Shown: in pieces, positions 1-6,973 of the stretch
How the letters are laid out: every line of letters begins with the position of its first letter
How positions within the stretch are numbered: the stretch's first letter is position 1
From: Kingella oralis
GTDB taxonomy: Bacteria > Pseudomonadota > Gammaproteobacteria > Burkholderiales > Neisseriaceae
Length of the DNA: 64,000 nt
Assembly (NCBI RefSeq): GCF_014054985.1
Contig: NZ_CP059569.1
Location: forward strand, 372,001 to 436,000
Direction of reading: 5' to 3'
The notes under the pieces: generated by a model
Told to the model about the DNA's origin: nothing
The model's input: only the letters and a program-made list of their open reading frames with translations
The model's database searches: none
Translations under genes and position numbers: made by a program

Positions 1-761
1 AAACAGGCTTTGTGAGCTTGGAAGTCTCCCCCGAGCTATCGCACGATGCCGAGCGCACCATCGCCGAAGCGCAACGCCTGTGTGCAGCCATCAATCGCCC
101 CAACGCCATGATAAAAATCCCTGCCACCGACGCAGGTTTAACCGCGCTCACCGCCCTCGTCGCCAGCGGCATCAACGTCAATCTCACGCTATTATTCTCG
201 CGTAAACAAACACTTAAAGCCTACACCGCCTACGCCGCAGGCTTAACCCAACTCGCTGCCAACGGCGGCAATCTGGCGCAAGTTCAAGTGGTCGCCAGCT
301 TCTTTATCTCCCGCATCGACAACGCGCTGGATGGCACGCTGCCCGAACACCTGCGCGGCAAAATCGCCATCGCCCTTGCCAAAGCCGCCTACCAAGACTG
401 GCAAGATTATTTCGCCCACCCCGAGTTTGCTGTCCTCGCCGCGCAAGGCGCGCACCGCGTGTCGCTGCTGTGGGCATCCACCGGCGTGAAAAATCCCGAC
501 TACCCCGCCACGCTGTATGTGGACGCGCTAATCGGCGAACACACGGTGAACACCGTGCCCGATGCCACGCTCAAAGCCTTCATCGCCACAGGCACCGCCG
601 CGCGCACCCTGCCCGAAAACATCCCCGCCGCGCTCGCTCAGCTTGCCGAAGCCGAAAAATTGGGCATAGACGTGGAAACGCTGGCAACGCGCCTGCAAAA
701 CGACGGCTTGAAGCAGTTTGAAGAAGCCTTTGCCAAGCTGCTCGCCCCATTGGCAGCCTGA
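1..761 (+). CDS. tal: Transaldolase, 5' end outside window
   Basis: Transaldolase moves a dihydroxyacetone unit between sugar phosphates in the non-oxidative pentose phosphate pathway. The reading frame is open to the left edge; the first visible codons read TGFVSLEVSP, a conserved stretch found well inside the family, so roughly the first 100 residues are missing. The Schiff-base lysine lies in the motif MIKIPAT, followed by NVNLTLLFS and FISRID, all characteristic of the long (about 350-residue) bacterial transaldolases. It ends in LLAPLAA and is followed by an inverted DUS pair. The call rests on recognised motifs and is secure; only the start is unknown. Confidence 0.95.
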   Translation, partial: TGFVSLEVSPELSHDAERTIAEAQRLCAAINRPNAMIKIPATDAGLTALTALVASGINVNLTLLFSRKQTLKAYTAYAAGLTQLAANGGNLAQVQVVASFFISRIDNALDGTLPEHLRGKIAIALAKAAYQDWQDYFAHPEFAVLAAQGAHRVSLLWASTGVKNPDYPATLYVDALIGEHTVNTVPDATLKAFIATGTAARTLPENIPAALAQLAEAEKLGIDVETLATRLQNDGLKQFEEAFAKLLAPLAA

Positions 762-814
762 AAACGCGGCTACGCGCTGCTGCGAAGCTCAAACCGTTTT
801 GGCGCGTTTATCCG

Positions 815-850
815 TTTTCAGGCTGCATCATCACTAAGGCAGCCTGAAAA
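815..850 (+). terminator. Inverted DUS pair after tal
   Basis: TTTTCAGGCTGC (815-826) and GCAGCCTGAAAA (839-850) form a 12-bp stem with a 12-base loop about 50 bases after the transaldolase stop. Inverted uptake sequences commonly serve as terminators in Neisseriaceae. A second inverted DUS pair lies at about 930-963. Confidence 0.6.
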
Positions 851-1002
851 AACTTTTATGTGGTTTAACCGTTCTCATGGCGTTGCGCCGCCATACCCAC
901 GCTTTGCGTGCGTGGATGAAATGACCGTTTCAGGCTGCCCTATCATTTAAAGGCAGCCTGAAACCTTTGCACAACCTAAAATGAAACAAGAAATAGTTAA
1001 AG

Positions 1003-1112
1003 TTCCGTCATTCCCGCGTAGGCGGGAATCTTGGTTAATATTAAATAACAGTTTGTTTTTACAATAATTTCTGAATATCAAACAAGATTCCCGCCTGCGC
1101 GGAAATGACGGC
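1003..1112. repeat. Paired dRS3-like inverted repeat
   Basis: ATTCCCGCGTAGGCGGGAAT at 1010-1029 matches the neisserial dRS3 layout (ATTCCC, eight bases, GGGAAT). A near-copy, ATTCCCGCCTGCGCGGAAAT, lies at 1087-1106. The flanks CCGTCATT and GGAATCTTG are also inverted between the two, so the whole 110 bases is an imperfect inverted repeat around an AT-rich core. The rest of the 413-base gap between tal and cmk holds only DUS copies. Confidence 0.7.
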
Positions 1113-1174
1113 ATTTCTTATTTTTCAGGCTGCCTAAACATTCAAAAAACATCGCCCACCACAAGGAAACCACC

Positions 1175-1837
1175 ATGCAAAAAGTCATCGCCCTAGACGG
1201 CCCCTCCGCCTCAGGCAAAGGCACCATCGCCGCCCGCGTTGCCGCCGCGCTCGGCTGGGCATATTTAGACTCAGGCGCGCTCTACCGCCTTACCGCGCTG
1301 CACGCGCAAAATCACAACATAGATTGGGCAAACGAAGCCGCTGTCGCCGCGCTTGCCGCCGAATTGCCCGCCGAATTTCGCGGTCAAACCGTGTGGCTAG
1401 ACGGGCAAGACGTAACCCAAGCCATCCGCAGCGAACGCATCGGCATGGGCGCATCCGCCGTCGCCAAACTGCTCGCTGTGCGCCAAGCCCTGTTGCAACG
1501 CCAACGCAATTTTTTAACCGCGCAAGGCTTGGTGGCAGACGGGCGCGACATGGGCTCAACCGTGTTTCCCGAAGCCCAGCTCAAAATTTTTCTTACCGCC
1601 AGCGCACAAATCCGCGCCGAACGCCGCGCCAAACAAATCGGCGTGCCGCTGGATGGCGCAGCATTTGCCCAAATCCTCGCCGACATCCAAGCCCGAGACG
1701 CAGCCGACCGCAGCCGCCCCGTCGCCCCCTTGCAGCAACTGCCCGATGCCAAGCTGCTAGACACCTCCCATCGCAGCATAGAAGAAACCGTGCAGCAAGT
1801 ATTGGATTGGTATCAAGCCAGCCCAAAGGCAGCCTGA
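1175..1837 (+). CDS. cmk: Cytidylate kinase
   Basis: Phosphorylates CMP and dCMP with ATP to the diphosphates in the cytoplasm. The 220-residue length is normal for the bacterial enzyme. The P-loop GPSASGKGT is at residues 9-17, then YLDSGALYR, and the substrate/lid motifs DGRDMGS and ERRAKQ follow. The start has AAGGAAAC just upstream. The gene precedes rpsA and ihfB, an order conserved in many proteobacteria. A 422-base spacer with its own promoter before rpsA means the two need not share one transcript. Confidence 0.97.
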   Translation: MQKVIALDGPSASGKGTIAARVAAALGWAYLDSGALYRLTALHAQNHNIDWANEAAVAALAAELPAEFRGQTVWLDGQDVTQAIRSERIGMGASAVAKLLAVRQALLQRQRNFLTAQGLVADGRDMGSTVFPEAQLKIFLTASAQIRAERRAKQIGVPLDGAAFAQILADIQARDAADRSRPVAPLQQLPDAKLLDTSHRSIEETVQQVLDWYQASPKAA

Positions 1838-2094
1838 AAATAAAAATCCCATGCAAGAGAAGCCAGCACTCACGCGGCTCATCCCCCCTTTTCAGGCTGC
1901 CTCACGCACACGCAACCGCCCAACGCCAAAGGCAGCCTGAAACGCAGTTTGACAACGCCCAAGCCTCAATCCACCGCCAACGTGTTTTACCCCTGTTCAC
2001 AAAAATCCTTGCCCCCATTTCGCATTACCCCTTTTCAGGCTGCCCCTAGTTCCCGCAAACCGCACAGCAAAAAAACACACAAAAAACAGCCCTC

Positions 2095-2130
2095 TACCCT
2101 ACCCAAACGCCAAAAATCGCGTATAATGCG
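2095..2130 (+). promoter_or_regulatory. Probable rpsA promoter (-10 TATAAT)
   Basis: A perfect TATAAT is at 2122-2127 in the cmk-rpsA spacer, about 130 bases before the rpsA start. No convincing -35 hexamer is seen at the usual distance. A long 5' leader would fit the feedback control known for rpsA in other bacteria, but that is inference. The rest of the 1838-2259 spacer holds DUS copies only. Confidence 0.5.
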
Positions 2131-2259
2131 CCGTTTTCCTTTTCCAGTGCAGCCTTGCATAGGCAGCCTGAAATCACCTTGTTTATGAGCCAAGGGCATA
2201 AACAAATCAACCAACCCAACCCCGCACACCTTGGCGGTGCATAGAAAGCAAAACCAAAC

Positions 2260-3933
2260 ATGGAAAATTTTGCCCAGTTATTGGAAGAATACTCTAACAC
2301 CCAAGAAATGAACTATGGCGAAGTGATTACCGCCGAAGTGGTAGACATCACCGACAAATTTGTCATCGTGAACGCAGGCTTGAAATCAGAATCGCTGATT
2401 GACATCGCCGAGTTCAAAAACCCCTTGGGCGAACTGGAAGTTAAAGTAGGCGATTTCGTAACCGTAACCATCGAATCCGTAGAAAACGGCTTCGGCGAAA
2501 CCAAACTGTCCCGCGAAAAAGCCAAACGCGCCGCCGACTGGATTACTCTGGAAGAAGCCATGGAAGACGGCGAAATCCTGTCAGGCGTGATTAACGGCAA
2601 GGTAAAAGGCGGCTTAACCGTTATGGTGAACAGCATCCGCGCCTTCCTGCCCGGTTCTTTGTTGGACGTGCGCCCCATCAAAGACACTTCACAATTTGAA
2701 GGCAAAGAAGTTGAGTTCAAAGTCATCAAATTGGACCGCAAACGCAACAACGTAGTCGTATCACGCCGCGCCGTGCTGGAAGCCACTTTGGGCGAAGAGC
2801 GCAAAGCCCTGATGGAAACCCTGCAAGAAGGCACCATCGTAAAAGGCATCGTGAAAAACATCACCGACTACGGCGCATTCGTAGATTTGGGCGGCATCGA
2901 CGGCTTGCTGCACATCACCGACCTTGCATGGCGTCGCGTAAAACACCCAAGCGAAGTGTTGGAAGTGGGCAAAGAAGTGGAAGCTAAAGTATTGCGCTTT
3001 GACCAAGACAAACAACGCGTGTCTTTGGGCTTGAAACAACTGGGTGAAGACCCATGGGAAGGTTTGGCACGCCGCTACCCACAAGGCTCACGCTTGTTCG
3101 GCAAAGTGTCTAACCTCACCGACTACGGCGCATTCGTAGAAATTGAACAAGGCATCGAAGGTTTGGTTCACGTTTCCGAAATGGATTGGACCAACAAAAA
3201 TGTACACCCAAGCAAAGTCGTGCAACTGGGCGACGAAGTGGAAGTGATGATTTTGGACATCGATGAAGACAAACGCCGCATCAGCTTGGGCATGAAACAA
3301 TGTCAAGCTAACCCTTGGTTAGAATTTGAAGCCAACTACAACAAAGGCGACAAACTTAAAGGCACAGTTAAATCCATCACCGATTTTGGCGTGTTTGTTG
3401 GCTTGCCGGGCAACATTGACGGTTTGGTTCACTTGTCTGATTTGTCTTGGACTGAATCAGGCGAAGAAGCCGTTCGCAAATACAAAAAAGGCGAAGAAGT
3501 GGAAACCGTTGTGTTGGCGATTGATGTTGAAAAAGAACGCATTTCTTTGGGCATCAAACAGCTTGAAGGCGACCCGTTCAACAACTTCTTGTCTGTGAAC
3601 GACAAAGGCGCGTTGGTAAAAGGCACAGTGAAATCCGTTGAAGCCAAAGGCGCAGTGGTTGCCTTGGCAGACGAAGTGGAAGCCTACTTGCCTGCATCTG
3701 AATTTGCTGCTGACCGTGTGGAAGACTTGACCACCAAGCTGAACGAAGGCGATGAAGTAGAAGCCATCATCTTGTCGGTTGACCGCAAAAACCGCAGCAT
3801 CAAATTGTCTATCAAAGCCAAAGACCGCAAAGAAGACCAAGATGCGTTGAAATCCATCAACGCCGCAAGTGCTGCCAATGCCGGCACCACCAGCTTGGGC
3901 GATTTGCTCAAAGCATCTTTGAACAAAAGCTGA
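2260..3933 (+). CDS. rpsA: 30S ribosomal protein S1
   Basis: Binds mRNA and docks it on the 30S subunit during initiation. The 557-residue length and six S1 RNA-binding repeats are typical. The repeats are recognisable by the recurring pattern G-x-V-x-x-I-T-D-(Y/F)-G-(A/V)-F-V followed by GL(L/V)H(I/V)(T/S)(D/E), for example at about residues 197-220, 283-305 and 370-392. Codon use is strongly restricted, as expected for a highly expressed gene, and it carries no internal DUS, unlike most neighbours. It lies 12 bases before ihfB, so the two are probably co-transcribed. Confidence 0.98.
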   Translation: MENFAQLLEEYSNTQEMNYGEVITAEVVDITDKFVIVNAGLKSESLIDIAEFKNPLGELEVKVGDFVTVTIESVENGFGETKLSREKAKRAADWITLEEAMEDGEILSGVINGKVKGGLTVMVNSIRAFLPGSLLDVRPIKDTSQFEGKEVEFKVIKLDRKRNNVVVSRRAVLEATLGEERKALMETLQEGTIVKGIVKNITDYGAFVDLGGIDGLLHITDLAWRRVKHPSEVLEVGKEVEAKVLRFDQDKQRVSLGLKQLGEDPWEGLARRYPQGSRLFGKVSNLTDYGAFVEIEQGIEGLVHVSEMDWTNKNVHPSKVVQLGDEVEVMILDIDEDKRRISLGMKQCQANPWLEFEANYNKGDKLKGTVKSITDFGVFVGLPGNIDGLVHLSDLSWTESGEEAVRKYKKGEEVETVVLAIDVEKERISLGIKQLEGDPFNNFLSVNDKGALVKGTVKSVEAKGAVVALADEVEAYLPASEFAADRVEDLTTKLNEGDEVEAIILSVDRKNRSIKLSIKAKDRKEDQDALKSINAASAANAGTTSLGDLLKASLNKS

Positions 3934-3945
3934 AGGTAAAACACA

Positions 3946-4254
3946 ATGACCAAATCAGAGTTAATGGCTCGCTTGGCCGAATTGTTTATTGAAAACAATG
4001 AAGGCACTGAGCTGCAAGCCAAAGACATTGAATACGGCGTAAAGGTTTTGGTGGACACCATGACCCGCTCGCTTGCAAAAGGTCAGCGTATTGAAATCCG
4101 TGGATTTGGCAGTTTTGATTTGAACTACCGCCCGCCGCGCGTTGGGCGCAATCCGAAAACAGGCGAACGAGTGGAAGTGCCCGCAAAGCGCGTGCCCCAT
4201 TTCAAACCCGGCAAGGAATTGCGCGAGCGCGTGGACCAAGCCTTCGCTGCTTGA
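3946..4254 (+). CDS. ihfB: Integration host factor beta subunit
   Basis: The DNA-bending nucleoid protein IHF acts as a heterodimer with IhfA. The 102-residue protein starts MTKSELMARL and carries the family signature RGFGSFDLNYRPPRVGRNPKTG with the intercalating proline in the beta arm. The terminal AKRVPHFKPGKELRERV is diagnostic for the beta rather than the alpha subunit. It lies 12 bases after rpsA with the leader GAAGGTAAAACACA giving a ribosome-binding site. A strong intrinsic terminator follows. Confidence 0.97.
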   Translation: MTKSELMARLAELFIENNEGTELQAKDIEYGVKVLVDTMTRSLAKGQRIEIRGFGSFDLNYRPPRVGRNPKTGERVEVPAKRVPHFKPGKELRERVDQAFAA

Positions 4255-4283
4255 TATACGTTTATTAAGTTTTGCTGATGAAG

Positions 4284-4319
4284 AAAACCGTATCTTTTTG
4301 AGATACGGTTTTTTGTTTT
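4284..4319 (+). terminator. Intrinsic terminator after ihfB
   Basis: AAAACCGTATCT (4284-4295), a 5-base loop and AGATACGGTTTT (4301-4312) make a 12-bp stem followed by a T-rich run. It closes the rpsA-ihfB unit. Confidence 0.9.
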
Positions 4320-4406
4320 GGCAGTAAGGCAGCCTGAAAATGGCTTTACCGCAGAAAGGGCATCCCTGCCTGACCGTTTTCAGGCTGCCTCCATGGCGCA
4401 TGCCGT

Positions 4407-5288
4407 TCAAATATTCGCCGTCAGGCGGTTTCTAAGCCAGCGCACCGTTTCCGCGATTTCCCCCGCCAGCAAGCCAATCGGCCCCACTTGCATATACGCC
4501 AGAATTTCCGATGCCGCGCCGTGCAACCAAACCGCCGCAGGCACCGCTTCTTCCGCCGCCATCCCTTGCGCCAACAGGCTGCCCACAATGCCCGATAACA
4601 CGTCACCGCTGCCTGCGGTCGCTAAGCCTGCGTTGCCCGTTTTGTTTACATGCAAAAAGCCGCGCGCCGATGAAATCACGGTTTCGTGTCCTTTCAGGAT
4701 GCACCACGCGCGATAACGGTTGGCGATTTCGCGCGCCGCCCATGCGCGGTTGCTTTGCACGCGGCTTGTGCTCACGTCCAGCAGATGCGCGGCTTCCCCA
4801 GGGTGCGGCGTGAGCACTAAATCGGGGTGTTTGGCGGGCGGGAACAATTTGGGATGGTTCACCAGCAAATGCAGCGCGTCCGCGTCTAACACCAATTGCG
4901 GGTGGTTGCTGTTCCACACGGCGTGCAAAGCGCGCGCGGCGGATTCGTTTTGTCCCAACCCGCAACCGACCACCCATGTGTTGATGTTGTCGCGCTGCAC
5001 GGTTCGCGCGGCGGTATCCAGCATCAATTCGGGATGGTAGGCATAAGCCGCGCTGGGCGGCGTGGCTTGGTTGAAGCCGATGAACACTTTGCCGCAGCCC
5101 GTTTGCAAAGCGGCAATCCCTGCCAGCAATGCCGCGCCCGCCATGCCTTCGCCGCCGCCAACCACGCCCACCGTGCCAAACGTACCTTTGTGGCTGTTGT
5201 TGGGGCGCGGGTTGAGCAGGCTGGGGAAATATTGCTGCGCGTGGGCGCGATAGGGGGCGATGTTGGGCGGAGCGATGTGTACCATCAT
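4407..5288 (-). CDS. nnrD: ADP-dependent NAD(P)H-hydrate dehydratase
   Basis: Repairs damaged hydrated NADH/NADPH by ADP-driven dehydration. The 293-residue protein corresponds to the dehydratase (carbohydrate-kinase-fold) half of Nnr/YjeF; the epimerase half is absent, so it is the single-domain form. Motifs seen: KGTFGTVGVVGGGEGMAGAA near the N terminus, GCGLGQ, LDADALHLL, LTPHPGEAAHLL, LKGHETVI and NAGLATAGSGDVLSG. I use the ATG at 5288, which has AAAGGA upstream; the frame stays open 25 codons further, but that extension is DUS-derived sequence. It is convergent with ihfB. Confidence 0.93.
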   Translation of the reverse strand: MMVHIAPPNIAPYRAHAQQYFPSLLNPRPNNSHKGTFGTVGVVGGGEGMAGAALLAGIAALQTGCGKVFIGFNQATPPSAAYAYHPELMLDTAARTVQRDNINTWVVGCGLGQNESAARALHAVWNSNHPQLVLDADALHLLVNHPKLFPPAKHPDLVLTPHPGEAAHLLDVSTSRVQSNRAWAAREIANRYRAWCILKGHETVISSARGFLHVNKTGNAGLATAGSGDVLSGIVGSLLAQGMAAEEAVPAAVWLHGAASEILAYMQVGPIGLLAGEIAETVRWLRNRLTANI

Positions 5289-5409
5289 AATAAAATCCTT
5301 TGTGAAATGAAGCGGTTTGCTTTGTTTACTCGGCTTGGGACAGCCTGAAACGCTGTTCGGCAACCATCATGCAATTTCAGGCTGCCCAATGCAATAGGCA
5401 GCCTGAAAA

Positions 5410-6003
5410 TCATTTTCCGTATTCGCGTTTTTCCGTTTTCCCTTGGGTGCGAATCCGCGCGCGCAGTGTTTCGTCGCTGCTGCGCGCTCTGGTATCCAAG
5501 CAAAACGCATCGTACAACACGCGGCGCACGCGGTCGGTCGCATTGCGTTTGCCGCCCAGCGTGGTCCACTGCGCGTTGCGCGGCTCAATCCAGCGATGGT
5601 TCACCAAATCGGCATAGCCGTAGGTTTTCAGCTTGGAGCCTTCCGAATCCAGCAGCTTCGTTCCCGTAACGCACAGCATCCCCTCGGCGGTAATGTTGTC
5701 GTAACCAGCTTCGGAGCGGTTATTGAACACATAGCGCACGCTGCCGTCGGGCGCTTGCGTGATGCTGCTCAACAAAATGCGCGGGCTGCCTTTATATAGA
5801 TTGTCAATATACAGCTCAAACCAATCGCCCTCGTTCGGATTGGGCACGGCAGGCAGCGGCACATCCATCTCGTTGAATTCTTTGTTGTATTCGGGCAGGT
5901 TTTGCATAAAAATTTGTTGGCGTTGGTCCAAATAGTCCGAGCCATCCGCCAAGGCAGCCTGAAAACCGCCGCACAACAGCGCGGCAAGCAGAAGTTTTTT
6001 CAT
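5410..6003 (-). CDS. CNP1-like family exported protein
   Basis: A 197-residue protein with a clear signal peptide (MKKLLLAALLCGG..., predicted cut near residue 19 after ALA). The body resembles the CNP1-like family known from Neisseria and other betaproteobacteria, whose function is unknown. Visible features include GDWFELYIDNLYKGSPRI, RYVFNNRSEAGYDNITAEG and a closing VLYDAFC. The signal peptide contains FQAA, encoded by a DUS. It is probably periplasmic. It sits between nnrD and adk on the same strand without close coupling. Confidence 0.7.
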   Translation of the reverse strand: MKKLLLAALLCGGFQAALADGSDYLDQRQQIFMQNLPEYNKEFNEMDVPLPAVPNPNEGDWFELYIDNLYKGSPRILLSSITQAPDGSVRYVFNNRSEAGYDNITAEGMLCVTGTKLLDSEGSKLKTYGYADLVNHRWIEPRNAQWTTLGGKRNATDRVRRVLYDAFCLDTRARSSDETLRARIRTQGKTEKREYGK

Positions 6004-6088
6004 CGTTTGCGTCCTTTCTATCCTTTCTATGGTTTAAGGCAGTCTGAAACGGGTAAACGTGTTTTCAGGCTGCCTCATGATGGCTGAA

Positions 6089-6736
6089 TTAGCGCTGCAA
6101 CGCCGTAATCACATTTTCTTTTACGGTTTCAACAGGTTGCGTGCCGTCCACCTTGATATAACGCGGCGCGTGTTCGCCCGTTAATTTGCTGTAAAAATCC
6201 ACCAAAACCTCGGTTTGCTCGTGATACACCGCAAGGCGTTTTTTCACCGTTTCTTCTTTGTCGTCATCACGTTGCACCAAATCTTCGCCTGTTTCGTCAT
6301 CCTTGCCGGACACTTTGGGCGGATTGTATTTCACATGATAAGTGCGCCCTGACGGCAAATGCACGCGCCGTCCGCTCATGCGCTCCACAATCGCTGCATC
6401 GGGCACGTCGATTTCCACCACCGCGTCCAAATCCACGCCTGCCGCCACCATTGCTTCGGCTTGCGCCAATGTGCGTGGAAAGCCGTCAAACAAAAAGCCG
6501 TTGGCGCAATCGGGCTGCGCAATGCGCTCTTTCACCATGCCGATGATGATGTCGTCGCGCACCAAGCCGCCCGCGTCCATGATTTTTTTCGCTTCCAAGC
6601 CCAAAGGCGTGCCCGCTTTAATCGCCGCGCGCAGCATGTCGCCCGTGGAAATTTGCGGAATGCCAAATTCGCGCGTGATAAATTGCGCTTGCGTGCCTTT
6701 GCCCGCGCCCGGTGCGCCCAATAGTAAAACTTTCAT
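6089..6736 (-). CDS. adk: Adenylate kinase
   Basis: Interconverts ATP + AMP with 2 ADP. The 215-residue length is that of the long bacterial form. The P-loop GAPGAGKGT is at residues 7-15, STGDMLR binds AMP, and FDGFPRTLAQA is the family signature. The LID domain has GRRVHLPSGRTYHVKYNPP and lacks the zinc-binding cysteines of Gram-positive enzymes. The upstream 237-base gap to the divergent fimV-like gene holds a degenerate DUS. Confidence 0.97.
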   Translation of the reverse strand: MKVLLLGAPGAGKGTQAQFITREFGIPQISTGDMLRAAIKAGTPLGLEAKKIMDAGGLVRDDIIIGMVKERIAQPDCANGFLFDGFPRTLAQAEAMVAAGVDLDAVVEIDVPDAAIVERMSGRRVHLPSGRTYHVKYNPPKVSGKDDETGEDLVQRDDDKEETVKKRLAVYHEQTEVLVDFYSKLTGEHAPRYIKVDGTQPVETVKENVITALQR

Positions 6737-6973
6737 GTTTTCGCTTTCGTTAAAAAGAGTAAGAAAAGCGCATCATAATATGTTTTCAGGTTGCCTAAAA
6801 GGGGGCGGGAACGCGCCGTTGCGTTAAGTTGTGGTAAGTAGGCTATATTCCGGGCGGTTTAATGCGGTTCTGCTTGGCAGAAACGAGAATAAACGGCTAT
6901 CATAATGCTTTAAGAATTGTTAAGCTTTGTATCAATCCGCTTGCGGGCGTTCGCACGGATAGGGAGATGAATT

